Assembly (NCBI GenBank): GCA_017960605.1
Contig: JAGCYV010000059.1
Location: 1-56,041, forward strand
DNA length: 56,041 nucleotides
Source of the DNA: Bacteroidales bacterium
GTDB lineage: Bacteria > Bacteroidota > Bacteroidia > Bacteroidales > P3
Direction: 5' to 3'
Part shown: piece by piece, positions 14,997 through 23,698 of the stretch
Numbering within the stretch: position 1 is the first letter of the stretch
How the letters are laid out: every line of letters starts with the position of its first letter
The notes under the pieces: model-generated
The model's database searches: none
What the model saw: only the letters and a program-made list of their open reading frames with translations
Told to the model about the DNA's origin: nothing
Made by a program: the position numbers and the translations under genes

Positions 14997-15960
14997 CAAG
15001 AAGAAAAATTTATTGCAGAAGTTTATGCATTGGATGGCATCTGCCGATTGGAACCGGATGGCTCACAATGTGGTCCATACGGTAGGCCGGATTATGCACT
15101 TTCTGGTCTTCGACTGGTTGCTGCCGAAGCGGTACCGCGGATTGACGAAGAAGGATATCTTCACCATCATATTCAAGAGCGACACCCCGGCGGGCAAGAA
15201 GTTCGACGTGTGGCTGCTGGTGCTGATTGTGTTGAACATCCTGGTGATTATCACAGACAGTATCTTCGGAACCACCAGTGCCATCACCTCGGGAGGGGAG
15301 AAAGGGCTCTGGTTCTGGATTATCAAAGGACTGCTGTGGGCTTTCACCTTGTTGTTTACCTTTGAATACTACCTCCGTCTCTACTGCCTGAAGCGTCCGC
15401 TGCGCTATGTGTTCTCCTTCTGGGGCATCATCGACTTCATCAGCATCTTCCCCGCCTATCTCAGCCTTTTCTGGCCTGCGGGTCAGGCGCTCACGGTGTT
15501 CCGTCTGCTGCGCACGATGCGTATCTTCCGCATCTTCCGACTGGAACGTTTCCAGAATGCCGGTGCACAGCTCATTCAGGCTTTGAAGAACAGTGCTCTG
15601 CGCATTATTGTGTTCATGCTGTTTGTGTTGGTGGCCGCCATCATCATGGGAACCATGATGTATTCCATCGAGGCTGACCAAAACCCCGAGTTCGACAACG
15701 TGCTGAGCGGCATATACTGGGCGGTGGTGACCATCACCACGGTGGGTTACGGCGACATCACTCCGGTCACCGTGGGGGGCCGCTTCATTGCTGTGCTGGT
15801 GATGTTGCTCGGTTATAGCATCATCGCTGTTCCCATGGGCATTGTGGCTGGCGAAACTATCGAAGAACACCGTAGAGGCAAGCGCAAGTTCCATACTCAG
15901 AGGGTGGTGGAGAATATGGAGAAGGACTTCGACGAGGAGGCCGAAGCCATTAAGAACTGA
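14983..15960 (+). CDS. Voltage-gated-type potassium channel (ion transporter family)
   Basis: A 325-residue six-helix channel subunit. After a polar N-terminus of about 70 residues come S1 (LLVLIVLNILVIITD), S2, S3 and an S4 with regularly spaced Arg (RLLRTMRIFRIFRLERF, about 173-189). The pore helix and selectivity filter TVGYGD are at about 252-258 and S6 follows (GYSIIAVPMGIVAG). TVGYGD marks K+ selectivity. The C-terminus is short and charged with no RCK/TrkA domain. The start overlaps the M16 stop by 14 bases, so the two are translationally linked; the receptor gene begins 5 bases after the stop. Confidence 0.92.
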   Translation: MEPSDKKKNLLQKFMHWMASADWNRMAHNVVHTVGRIMHFLVFDWLLPKRYRGLTKKDIFTIIFKSDTPAGKKFDVWLLVLIVLNILVIITDSIFGTTSAITSGGEKGLWFWIIKGLLWAFTLLFTFEYYLRLYCLKRPLRYVFSFWGIIDFISIFPAYLSLFWPAGQALTVFRLLRTMRIFRIFRLERFQNAGAQLIQALKNSALRIIVFMLFVLVAAIIMGTMMYSIEADQNPEFDNVLSGIYWAVVTITTVGYGDITPVTVGGRFIAVLVMLLGYSIIAVPMGIVAGETIEEHRRGKRKFHTQRVVENMEKDFDEEAEAIKN

Positions 15961-15965
15961 GGGGG

Positions 15966-18371
15966 ATGAAGGGTCGGTTGTTGATACTGTTGCTGCTCAT
16001 CGCTCCGCTGTGGCTTCAGGCCCAAACGGTGAGTGGCACCGTCACCGACGCGGCCACTGGTGAGACCTTGATGGGTGCCACCATCCTCGACGAGATTACA
16101 GGCAAGGGGACCATTACCAACGCCTACGGACGTTACACCTTGACGCTTCATGCCGACACGGCTTATCTGCGGGTGAGCTATATCGGCTATAAGCCCCAAC
16201 ATTTTACCGTTTCCCTCAAGGGAAACCATGAACTCAATGTCAGCCTTAAGCCGACAGTGGAGTTGGACGAGGTTACCGTCACCGCCGACCGGGTGAACAG
16301 CCCCCGTACCTCGCAGATGAGTGCGGTGGAGCTACCCATCGAGCACCTGAAGATGGTGCCTGTCATGTTTGGCGAGAGTGATGTGCTGAAAACCTTGCAG
16401 TTGCTCCCTGGAGTGCAGTCAGGCACCGAGGGCACCAGCGGCATCTATGTGCGCGGCGGCGGTCCCGACGAGAACCTTTTCCTCCTCGACGGCATTCCGC
16501 TGTACAACGTCAATCATCTGGGAGGCTTCTTCTCGGCTTTCAACAGCGATGCCGTGAAGAATGTGACCCTCTACAAGGGCTCTTTCCCGGCCCGTTTCAA
16601 CGGCCGTATTTCGTCTGTGCTCGACATCACCACCAATAACGGCAACGACCGCGAGTGGCACGGAGGGGCATCCATCGGCCTGTTGGCAGGCAAGTTGAGC
16701 ATAGAAGGCCCTATTATCAAGGAAAAGACCACCGTTAGCCTCTCCTTCCGACGCACCTATGCCGACCTGCTGATGAAATCGCCATTGTCGATGGCGGTAG
16801 CGCTGTTTAGCAAAAACAACGTGAATGCTGGCTACTATTTCTACGATCTCAATGGCAAGGTGACGCACAAGTTCAGCGAGCGCAGCCGTCTCTATGCGAC
16901 CTTCTACTCGGGCGACGACGGTGTTTATCTCGGTGCCAAGATTTCCGAGTCCGACTATGGCATGATGAGTTTCAAAACCAACATGAACCTCAGCTATACC
17001 TGGGGCAACCTCGCGACTGCCTTGCGATGGAACTATGTGCTCAACCCCAAGCTTTTCATGAATATCACCGGCTCCTATACACAGTATCGCAATAACTTGG
17101 AGTTCGGTCTGGATTTCGAGGAGCATCTTGGAGACGACTTCCTGTCGGCGGCAATGACCTCCACTTATAACTCTGGCATCCGCGACATCTCCCTCAATGC
17201 CGACTTCGACTATGCCCCTGTTCCCGAGCACAGCATCAAGTTTGGAACACATTATACACACCATATCTTCACACCGGAGGTGACGGGCGGCAAAAACAGC
17301 TATAGTTCCACCGACACTTCCTACAGCCACGATACCATCATAGGCCAGAGTATTGTGCATGCCGAGGAGATAAGCCTCTTTGTCGAGGACGACTGGAACC
17401 TCACCGATGCGTTGAAGGTCAATGCTGGCCTCGCCGCCACGGGATTCCTGGTCGAAGGCCGTTTCTATCCTTCGCTGCAACCCCGTCTCAGCGCCCGATT
17501 CCTCATCACCGAAGACCTCTCGCTTAAGGCGGGCTACAGCTACATGACCCAGTACATGCATTTCCTCAGTAGCAGCAATATCAGTCTGCCTACCGACCTC
17601 TGGGTGCCTGTCACCGCCCGTATCGCCCCGATGAACAGCCACCAAGTGGCGGCAGGGGTGTTCTACAGCTGGTTCGGTGTTGCCGATTTCAGCGTTGAGG
17701 GCTATTACAAGTGGATGCACAACCTGATGGAGTACCTCCCCGGCAGCAGTTTCTTCGGCAGTAGCACCCGCTGGGAGGACAAGGTGTGTCTCGGTGACGG
17801 TAAAGCCTATGGAATTGAATTCCTGGCACAACGCACTGTGGGTAAGTTCACTGGCTGGCTGGGCTACACTTGGAGTCGTACCTGGCGTATGTTCGATATG
17901 CTTAACAACGGCGAGCCTTTCCCCGCCAAATATGACCGCATCCACGATGTCTCCATCAGCATGCAGTACAAGCACAGCAAGCGGTTCGATTGCGGCCTCA
18001 CGTGGGTTTTCTCCACAGGCAACACCGCCACCTTGGCTATGCAAGAGTTTGAGACAGACACCCAAACGGAGAACGGTATTATGGGTTATGTCAGCAATGC
18101 CGCCGGCTTTGTCGATTCACGCAACAACTACCGCCTGCCCAATTATCACCGTCTGGATATCAGTGCCAACTTCCACCGCTTCTTCAAGCGGGGCTACCGT
18201 ACCATCAGTATCAGCATCTATAACGTCTATAACCAGCAGAATCCATTCATTATTTATAAGTCCAATTTACACAGTTATACTGCCGCCGACGGCACCGTCT
18301 ATGGCTCAGCCCTTGTGCAGCGGTCGCTCTTCCCCATCATACCCTCCATCGCCTACATCCGTAAATTCTGA
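15966..18371 (+). CDS. TonB-dependent receptor with carboxypeptidase-like N-domain
   Basis: An 801-residue outer-membrane receptor. Signal peptide (MKGRLLILLLLIAPLWLQAQ), carboxypeptidase-D regulatory-like domain (about 22-105, VSGTVTDAATGETLMGATI), plug (about 120-225, with YVRGGGPDENLFLLDGIPLYN) and a beta-barrel to the C-terminal IRKF. Such receptors import nutrients across the outer membrane using TonB-ExbBD energy. There is no SusD-like partner; instead a DUF4249 lipoprotein follows after 6 bases, the usual partner of this receptor subgroup. The substrate is unknown. Confidence 0.94.
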   Translation: MKGRLLILLLLIAPLWLQAQTVSGTVTDAATGETLMGATILDEITGKGTITNAYGRYTLTLHADTAYLRVSYIGYKPQHFTVSLKGNHELNVSLKPTVELDEVTVTADRVNSPRTSQMSAVELPIEHLKMVPVMFGESDVLKTLQLLPGVQSGTEGTSGIYVRGGGPDENLFLLDGIPLYNVNHLGGFFSAFNSDAVKNVTLYKGSFPARFNGRISSVLDITTNNGNDREWHGGASIGLLAGKLSIEGPIIKEKTTVSLSFRRTYADLLMKSPLSMAVALFSKNNVNAGYYFYDLNGKVTHKFSERSRLYATFYSGDDGVYLGAKISESDYGMMSFKTNMNLSYTWGNLATALRWNYVLNPKLFMNITGSYTQYRNNLEFGLDFEEHLGDDFLSAAMTSTYNSGIRDISLNADFDYAPVPEHSIKFGTHYTHHIFTPEVTGGKNSYSSTDTSYSHDTIIGQSIVHAEEISLFVEDDWNLTDALKVNAGLAATGFLVEGRFYPSLQPRLSARFLITEDLSLKAGYSYMTQYMHFLSSSNISLPTDLWVPVTARIAPMNSHQVAAGVFYSWFGVADFSVEGYYKWMHNLMEYLPGSSFFGSSTRWEDKVCLGDGKAYGIEFLAQRTVGKFTGWLGYTWSRTWRMFDMLNNGEPFPAKYDRIHDVSISMQYKHSKRFDCGLTWVFSTGNTATLAMQEFETDTQTENGIMGYVSNAAGFVDSRNNYRLPNYHRLDISANFHRFFKRGYRTISISIYNVYNQQNPFIIYKSNLHSYTAADGTVYGSALVQRSLFPIIPSIAYIRKF

Positions 18372-18377
18372 TTCGAC

Positions 18378-19379
18378 ATGAAAAAACTCTTTCTATATAT
18401 ATTGCCCTTGATTTCATTGCTGTGGGTCGGCTGTGAGGAGAAAGTTATTGACATCGACCCAGGCCTTACCGAGAAGAAGCCTGTCGTGATGGCACGTGTG
18501 GAGGCTGACAGCACCGTCTCCATACGTCTTACCTATAGCCGTTTCTTCCTCGATACGCATCCCTTCGCCGAAATCGACAATGCTACGGTGAATCTCTCCG
18601 TCAACGGCGCTCCCACTACTGCTGCGATGACCCGTCTCGGAGGCAATTACTCCATCGCCTATGTTCCTCAACCCGGCGATAGGCTGGAACTCCGTGTCCT
18701 GGTGCCTGGTTGCGACGAACCTATTACCGCTGAGACCACGGTGCCTTCATCACCTGTCGTTAGCGCGGCTCAAGTCTCCCAGGGAACCGACAATGCCGGC
18801 AGCCCCGTCTTCAATATCCGCTTCCGGCTGACTGACAATGCCGCATCGCAGGACTATTATTCCATCCGTCTGCGCTCTATCGACACGTTGATACACACTC
18901 ACAATATCAACGAGTATAGCACCGTCGTTGTCAGCGACACTACACCTCGCGACATGTATATGAGCTTCACCTGTAACGACGTGATGCTCACCGACAACAC
19001 CAACCTCAGCCTCGATATGAATCTCGACGGCAGCACGCCCATGAATTGGCTGCCTTTCTCCGATGAACTCATCAGCGGCACCGCCCACGACATCACCATC
19101 AGTATCTACCGCGACACCGCTGGTACCGCCAACACGGGAGGAGGAACTGCCGGCACCTATGTCGATATCTATCAGCACACCATCCCCAAGCTCTATCTCG
19201 AGGTCACTTCCTACTCGTATGACCGCTACCTGTACGAACTCACCCTCAGCTCTTACGACGGCGACATGCTCAGCGCTATGTTCACCGAACCGGTACAGAT
19301 TCACACCAACGTGCAAGGGGGCATCGGCATTTTTGCCGCTTCCAGCCGTTCGGTACAACAATTGCAGATGAATGAATAG
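18378..19379 (+). CDS. DUF4249 lipoprotein, partner of the upstream TonB receptor
   Basis: A 333-residue lipoprotein: signal ending in the lipobox LWVGC (Cys20), then VIDIDPGLTEKKPVVMARVE, the typical DUF4249 opening. The body is beta-rich and resembles immunoglobulin-like domains (VNLSVNGAPTTAAMTRLGG; DRLELRVLVPGC). DUF4249 genes usually follow a TonB-dependent receptor, as here, and probably act at the outer-membrane surface as a receptor accessory; their biochemical role is not established. It overlaps the following dehydrogenase gene by 8 bases. Confidence 0.9.
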   Translation: MKKLFLYILPLISLLWVGCEEKVIDIDPGLTEKKPVVMARVEADSTVSIRLTYSRFFLDTHPFAEIDNATVNLSVNGAPTTAAMTRLGGNYSIAYVPQPGDRLELRVLVPGCDEPITAETTVPSSPVVSAAQVSQGTDNAGSPVFNIRFRLTDNAASQDYYSIRLRSIDTLIHTHNINEYSTVVVSDTTPRDMYMSFTCNDVMLTDNTNLSLDMNLDGSTPMNWLPFSDELISGTAHDITISIYRDTAGTANTGGGTAGTYVDIYQHTIPKLYLEVTSYSYDRYLYELTLSSYDGDMLSAMFTEPVQIHTNVQGGIGIFAASSRSVQQLQMNE

Positions 19380-20322
19380 CATCCTCATATCCGACCGTAC
19401 CCATCCCGTCCTTGCCGAACGCTTGCAGGAGGTTGGCTTCGATGTGCGTGTCGAGCCTGACCACGATTATGCTTCCCTCATTCAAGCGGCCCAAGGTTGT
19501 GTGGCTCTCGTGGTGCGCAGCAAGGTGATTATCGACCGTGCTTTCATCGACAGCGTGCCTTCCCTCCGCTGTATCGGACGTGTGGGAGCCGGCATGGAGA
19601 CCATCGACGTCGATTATGCCGAGTCGAAGGGGATCCGCTGCCTCAACAGCCCCGAGGGTAACCGCGACGCTGTCGGCGAGCATGCTGTGGGTCTCTTGCT
19701 CGCGCTTCTCAACAATATTGCCCGTGCCGATGCCGAAGTGCGGCAGGGTCTTTGGCGTCGTGAGGCCAACCGCGGCCGTGAACTCGGCAACCTCACCGTT
19801 GGCATCATCGGATTCGGCAACATGGGCTGTGCTTTTGCCCGCCGCCTCAGCGGATTTGGCTGCAGAGTAATCTATTATGACAAATATCTTACTGAAATAG
19901 ATACCAGGACTCTTGTCGAACGTGTCTCGTTGGAAACACTCCAGCGCGAGGCTGATGTGGTCTCCTTCCATGTGCCCCTCAACGACGAAACCCGCCACTA
20001 CCTCGACGCCTCCTTCATCGCCGCCATGCAGAAGCCTTTCTATCTCCTCAACACCTCCCGTGGTGCGGTGGTCGATACCGGCGCGCTGGTGCAGGGGTTG
20101 GAAAGCGGTAAGGTGCTCGGAGCCGGCCTTGATGTCCTCGAAAACGAGAATATGCAGTCCGACTCACTCGTGGCTCTTAATCCGGAACTCTTGACTCAAA
20201 ACGCAGTCTTTACACCTCATGTGGCCGGATGGACCGTCGAATCTAAGTACAAACTCGCCGCCGTCCTTGCCGACAAGATAATCAATGCACTAAACACTCC
20301 CTATGATAGTAGTAGGCAATAG
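19372..20322 (+). CDS. NAD-dependent D-2-hydroxyacid dehydrogenase (SerA-like)
   Basis: A 316-residue two-domain dehydrogenase. The Rossmann motif GIIGFGNMGCAFARRL (about 143-158) binds NAD(H). Catalytic residues are visible as Arg in NTSRGAVVDTGAL, Glu in DVLENEN and His in FTPHVAGWT. It lacks the C-terminal ACT domain of long SerA proteins and is the length of short phosphoglycerate dehydrogenases or hydroxypyruvate/glyoxylate reductases; the substrate is not decided by sequence. It overlaps genes on both sides (8 and 20 bases), so it is part of a compact plus-strand operon. Confidence 0.9.
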   Translation: MNSILISDRTHPVLAERLQEVGFDVRVEPDHDYASLIQAAQGCVALVVRSKVIIDRAFIDSVPSLRCIGRVGAGMETIDVDYAESKGIRCLNSPEGNRDAVGEHAVGLLLALLNNIARADAEVRQGLWRREANRGRELGNLTVGIIGFGNMGCAFARRLSGFGCRVIYYDKYLTEIDTRTLVERVSLETLQREADVVSFHVPLNDETRHYLDASFIAAMQKPFYLLNTSRGAVVDTGALVQGLESGKVLGAGLDVLENENMQSDSLVALNPELLTQNAVFTPHVAGWTVESKYKLAAVLADKIINALNTPYDSSRQ

Positions 20323-20890
20323 TATTGTGAGCGATGACATCGCCGACCGCCGCTTCTGCTGCGACTGCAGCCGTTGCCACGGGGCCTGCTGCGTCGATGG
20401 CGACAGCGGGGCGCCGCTCCTTGAGGAAGAGGTGCCCATACTCGAGGCGATCCTCCCCGGAGTGCTTCCCTACATGACCCCCGAAGGACGTGACGCCGTC
20501 AGGGAACAGGGTGTGGCGGTGCGAGACAAGGATGGCGACCTTGGCACTCCGCTCATCTCAGGTGGAGCCTGCGCCTACATCACCTATGGCGATGACGGCT
20601 GTGCCCTCTGCGCCATCGAAAAAGCCCACTCAGAAAAAACTTTCAATTTTCAATTTTCAACTTTCAATTTTCCCAAGCCCGTCTCCTGCCACCTCTATCC
20701 CATTCGCGTCGAAGACTATGGCGAGTTCACCGCCGTCAACTACCATCGGTGGGATATCTGCCGCCAGCAGCCCGCTGACCATTTCCCGCCGTTGTACGTC
20801 TATCTCAAAGAGCCCCTCGTCCGCCGCTTCGGTCAGGAGTGGTACGACGAACTTTTGCAAGAAATCAAAAACCGCAATGAACAACAATAA
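20303..20890 (+). CDS. DUF3109 cysteine-rich protein
   Basis: A 195-residue cytoplasmic protein of the DUF3109 family. The early Cys cluster FCCDCSRCHGACC (about 18-30) and later Cys residues (GGACAYI, GCALCAI, VSCHLYPIR) resemble the YkgJ-like metal or Fe-S cluster binding fold; the function is unknown. The Met at 20303 matches the usual family start. Residues about 111-124 (FNFQFSTFNF) are encoded by a TTTCAAT heptad array inserted into the loop before PVSCHLYP; without it the loop would be near normal length. It overlaps the lspA start by 14 bases. Confidence 0.88.
   Translation: MIVVGNSIVSDDIADRRFCCDCSRCHGACCVDGDSGAPLLEEEVPILEAILPGVLPYMTPEGRDAVREQGVAVRDKDGDLGTPLISGGACAYITYGDDGCALCAIEKAHSEKTFNFQFSTFNFPKPVSCHLYPIRVEDYGEFTAVNYHRWDICRQQPADHFPPLYVYLKEPLVRRFGQEWYDELLQEIKNRNEQQ
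20641..20675. repeat. 7-mer array (TTTCAAT) inside the DUF3109 gene
   Basis: TTTCAAT, TTTCAAT, TTTCAAC, TTTCAAT and TTTCCCA follow without gaps. The array is in frame and encodes an aromatic-rich loop that is not part of the family core. Confidence 0.92.
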
Positions 20891-21527
20891 AAAACTCGCA
20901 CGCACCGTCGTCATCCTTGCCGCCGTCATTCTGGTGGTCGATCAGATTGTCAAAATTCTGGTGAAAACCCACATGCAGATAGGGGAGGACATCCCCCTCA
21001 TCGGCACTTGGTGCCATCTCCATTTCATCGAGAATCAGGGATTTGCTTTTGGATGGTCACTCGGAGGGGCTTTTGGCAAGGTGTTCCTTACATTGCTGCG
21101 TATCTTCGCCTCCGCTTTCGTCGCATGGCTGGTGGCGAAACTTATCCGTCGCAACGGCCGTACCTCGCTCATTCTCTGCCTCACGCTTATCTTTGCCGGC
21201 GCCGTCGGCAACATCATCGACAGCTGCTTCTACGGCCTCATCTTCAACGAGAGCTACTACTCCGTCGCTACCCTCTTCCCGCCCGAAGGCGGTTACGCAC
21301 CCTTTCTTCAAGGACGTGTCGTTGATATGTTCTATTTCCCTCTGTTCCAGTTTGATTGGCCTAGTTGGGTGCCTTTCGTCGGCGGACAGCACTTCGAATT
21401 CTTCCGAGCTATCTTTAATGTGGCCGATGCGTCCATCACCATTGGCGTGTTCTGGCTCTTCATCGATCAAGTTTTGATAAATGTAAAGCCTTCGAAATCA
21501 GATGTGGAAGCAAAGAGTGGGAAATGA
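20877..21527 (+). CDS. lspA: Lipoprotein signal peptidase II
   Basis: 216 residues from the ATG at 20877 (MNNNKKLARTVVILAAVILV). Four membrane helices are visible. The two catalytic Asp residues lie in GNIIDSCFYG and FNVADASITIG, and the conserved NQGFAFG motif precedes helix 2. The segment between the Asp motifs contains an extra aromatic-rich loop (about 130-165), common in Bacteroidota LspA and slightly longer than in E. coli. It cleaves prolipoprotein signal peptides before the lipidated Cys in the inner membrane and would process the several lipoproteins encoded here (DUF4249, BamD, flavodoxin-like, phosphoesterase). Last gene of the unit. Confidence 0.95.
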   Translation: MNNNKKLARTVVILAAVILVVDQIVKILVKTHMQIGEDIPLIGTWCHLHFIENQGFAFGWSLGGAFGKVFLTLLRIFASAFVAWLVAKLIRRNGRTSLILCLTLIFAGAVGNIIDSCFYGLIFNESYYSVATLFPPEGGYAPFLQGRVVDMFYFPLFQFDWPSWVPFVGGQHFEFFRAIFNVADASITIGVFWLFIDQVLINVKPSKSDVEAKSGK

Positions 21528-21540
21528 AATTGAAAAAAAA

Positions 21541-21572
21541 TTTGGTCAGTTTCCCAAAAGTTAGTAATTTTG
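21541..21572 (+). promoter_or_regulatory. Promoter of tRNA-Phe
   Basis: TTTG at 21541-21544, a 20-base spacer and TAATTTTG at 21565-21572: a full match to the Bacteroidota sigma-ABfr consensus, 18 bases before the tRNA. Confidence 0.85.
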
Positions 21573-21590
21573 CACCCGATTTCCACAGTT

Positions 21591-21663
21591 GGCGTCGTAG
21601 CTCAGTTGGTAGAGCGAAGGACTGAAAATCCTTGCGTCACTGGTTCAAATCCAGTCGATGCCA
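21591..21663 (+). tRNA. tRNA-Phe (GAA)
   Basis: A 73-base cloverleaf. Acceptor GGCGTCG/CGATGCC (one G-T pair), D stem GCTC/GAGC, anticodon stem AAGGA/TCCTT with loop CTGAAAA (anticodon GAA at 21624-21626), variable loop GCGTC, T stem ACTGG/CCAGT with loop TTCAAAT, discriminator A. The 3' CCA is not encoded. Confidence 0.97.
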
Positions 21664-21671
21664 CGCCATAA

Positions 21672-21705
21672 AGAGGCCTGCGTTCTGCGGGCCTCTACTG
21701 TTTTT
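21672..21705 (+). terminator. Rho-independent terminator of tRNA-Phe
   Basis: AGAGGCC and GGCCTCT form the stem, followed after three bases by a GTTTTT tract, 9 bases downstream of the tRNA. Confidence 0.85.
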
Positions 21706-21765
21706 GCCCCGATGAACGCATATGAACTGCCCTTTTACACCTGCTCCTCTCAACACCTCTCCTGT

Positions 21766-21831
21766 GCCCCCTTAAACCATAAACTCACCTTAAGTTCAAC
21801 ATAAGTTTACCTTAAGTTCACCCTAAGTAAA
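21766..21831. repeat. 11-bp period array, CCTTAAGTTCA type
   Basis: Six consecutive 11-mers in one phase; the clearest are CCTTAAGTTCA (21788 and 21810), ACATAAGTTTA (21799) and CCCTAAGTAAA (21821), preceded by CCATAAACTCA (21777). The array lies between the tRNA terminator and the promoter of the hydrogenase regulator gene, in the 397-base gap 21528-21924. Confidence 0.88.
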
Positions 21832-21853
21832 CCATGATTCCCCCCAAAAAAAA

Positions 21854-21885
21854 TTTGGCGGGTTTGTTTTTATTATGTATCTTTG
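21854..21885 (+). promoter_or_regulatory. Promoter of the hydrogenase regulator-hydG unit
   Basis: TTTG at 21854-21857, a 20-base spacer and TATCTTTG at 21878-21885, 39 bases before the ATG at 21925. Confidence 0.87.
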
Positions 21886-21924
21886 CAACGTTAACCGAAG
21901 TCTAATCCAAAAGCCTAACACCTG

Positions 21925-22173
21925 ATGGAGAAGCGAATAGGAACCATTACGATACTCATCAAGGAGCGTCGGCAATCGTCCGACGTCAATCAGATTCTTT
22001 CTGAACACGCCGATATTATTCTCTGCCGCCAGGGATTGCCCTTTCGCGACAGGGAGGTGGCTGTTATATCCCTCATTGTCGAGGGTACGGTGAACGAAAT
22101 CAACGCTTTGACCGGCCGAGTTGGGCGCCTGGAGGGGGTGGAGTGCAAGGCCGTCGTAACCAAGAATGATTAA
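21925..22173 (+). CDS. TM1266-type iron-only hydrogenase system putative regulator
   Basis: An 82-residue ACT-like/NikR-C-like small protein. MEKRIGTITILIKERRQSSDVN, the central HADIILCRQGLPFRD and the ending ALTGRVGRLEGVECKAVV match the TM1266 family, found next to [FeFe]-hydrogenase maturation genes. No DNA-binding domain is visible in so short a protein, so 'regulator' is a family label, not a demonstrated role. hydG begins 20 bases later and both share the upstream promoter. No other hydrogenase gene is in the window. Confidence 0.88.
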   Translation: MEKRIGTITILIKERRQSSDVNQILSEHADIILCRQGLPFRDREVAVISLIVEGTVNEINALTGRVGRLEGVECKAVVTKND

Positions 22174-22193
22174 TCCTAAAATATGATAATACA

Positions 22194-23624
22194 ATGAAAC
22201 ATCAGAATTTCATCGATCGCGACAAGCTCTACGGAATGCTGGAGAACAACGCCCCCACCGAGAGCCAGTTGAATGACATCCTCAACAAAGCCCGCAAGCT
22301 CAAGGGGTTGAACCTTGAGGATGTGGCCAAGCTGCTGAGCGTCGAGGACGAGGCCGGCATCCAGAAGATATTGGACACCGCCGAGTATTGCAAGGATGAG
22401 ATCTACGGCCGCCGTCTGGTGCTCTTCGCCCCGATCTATACCGGCAATGCCTGCGTGAACAACTGCGTCTATTGCGGTTTCCGCCGCGACAACAAGGCCC
22501 TGAAACGCAAAATCCTCACCCTCGATGAGATCGAGACCGAGACGTTGCACCTCCTGCGCATGGGGCACAAGCGCGCTCTGCTCATCTGCGGCGAGAGCCC
22601 GCGCAACGACGCCAACTATATGGTCGAGGCCATCCGCCGCACCTATGCCGCCAAGGACGAGAAGGGCAGCACCATCCGCCGCATCAACGTCGAGCTGGCG
22701 CCCATGAGCGTGGAGGACTACGCCAAACTCAAGGCCGAGAGGATTGGCACCTACGTCTGCTTCCAGGAGACCTACGACCCCGTCGAATATGCCAAGTTCC
22801 ACCCCGCCGGCACCCCCAAGGCCGACTATCTCTACCGCCTCACCTGTATGGATCGCGCCATGGAAGGCGGCATCAACGATGTGGGTATCGGCGCCCTGTT
22901 CGGATTGGTCGATTACCGTTTCGAGATTCTCGCCATCATGGAGCATGCCCGTCACCTCGAGGAGGACTTCGGCTGCGGCCCTCACACCGTCAGCTTCCCC
23001 CGCATCGAGCCTGCCGAGGGTACCCCCTTCAGCCAGCGCGAGAACATCCCGCACCCCGTCTCCGATCCCGACTTCATGAAGATTGTCGCCATCATCCGCA
23101 TCGCCATGCCCTACACCGGCATCATCATCAGCACCCGCGAGCGGCCCGAACTGCGCGACCAACTGGTACGCTACGGCGCCAGCCAGATCTCGGCAGCCTC
23201 CGAGACCAACCCCGGCGGCTATGACGAGGAAGGCGACAAGACCGCTGCCAAGCCCTATGAGAAGACCGGCAGCACCGGTGCCCAGTTCACCCTCGGCGAC
23301 CACCGCTCGCTCGACGAGGTTATCAGCATGATGATCGATGGAGGATATATCCCCAGTTTCTGCACCGGCTGCTACCGCAAAGGCCGCGTGGGTGCCGACT
23401 TCATGGACCTGGCCAAGCCTGGCCTCATCAAGGAGTTCTGCAAACCCAACGCCATGTTCACCTTCCGCGAATACCTCGAGGACTATGCCTCGCCCGCTAC
23501 CAAGGAGAAGGGTCTGCGTCTGCTTAAGGAATTGACCCAGACTTTCAGCAAAGAAGAGTTGAAAAAGAGGGTCGAAGGCAACCTTTGCAAGATTGGTGAA
23601 GGTGAGCGAGATCTCTATTTCTGA
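22194..23624 (+). CDS. hydG: [FeFe]-hydrogenase maturase HydG, radical SAM tyrosine lyase
   Basis: 476 residues. The radical SAM cluster motif CVNNCVYC (CX3CX2C) is at about 86-93, followed by GFRRDNKALKRK. The C-terminal auxiliary cluster motif is CX2CX22C: the second Cys of FCTGC is followed by exactly 22 residues and then the Cys of EFCKPN. This motif separates HydG from its relative ThiH. HydG cleaves tyrosine to p-cresol and supplies the CO and CN ligands for the H-cluster subsite in the cytoplasm. HydE, HydF and the hydrogenase itself must be encoded elsewhere. Confidence 0.96.
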   Translation: MKHQNFIDRDKLYGMLENNAPTESQLNDILNKARKLKGLNLEDVAKLLSVEDEAGIQKILDTAEYCKDEIYGRRLVLFAPIYTGNACVNNCVYCGFRRDNKALKRKILTLDEIETETLHLLRMGHKRALLICGESPRNDANYMVEAIRRTYAAKDEKGSTIRRINVELAPMSVEDYAKLKAERIGTYVCFQETYDPVEYAKFHPAGTPKADYLYRLTCMDRAMEGGINDVGIGALFGLVDYRFEILAIMEHARHLEEDFGCGPHTVSFPRIEPAEGTPFSQRENIPHPVSDPDFMKIVAIIRIAMPYTGIIISTRERPELRDQLVRYGASQISAASETNPGGYDEEGDKTAAKPYEKTGSTGAQFTLGDHRSLDEVISMMIDGGYIPSFCTGCYRKGRVGADFMDLAKPGLIKEFCKPNAMFTFREYLEDYASPATKEKGLRLLKELTQTFSKEELKKRVEGNLCKIGEGERDLYF

Positions 23625-23667
23625 ACAACTTAACATGTGCGTGTTGAGAAGTATATGCAAAAATAAT

Positions 23668-23698
23668 TTTGCCGTATCAGAAATTGTACGTACCTTTG
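23668..23698 (+). promoter_or_regulatory. Promoter of the outer-membrane protein at 23757
   Basis: TTTG at 23668-23671, a 19-base spacer and TACCTTTG at 23691-23698. The leader to the ATG at 23757 is about 53 bases and AT-rich. Confidence 0.85.

Noticed and set aside
16419..18065. Open frame of 548 codons antisense to the TonB receptor
   Set aside because: The plus-strand receptor has unmistakable plug and barrel features; the antisense frame has none and is explained by base composition.
15966..19379. SusC-SusD polysaccharide utilisation pair
   Set aside because: The second gene is a DUF4249 lipoprotein without SusD features and no glycoside hydrolase is nearby.
23626..23650. Terminator after hydG (CTTAACA...TGTTGAG hairpin)
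   Set aside because: The stem is weak and has no T-run.
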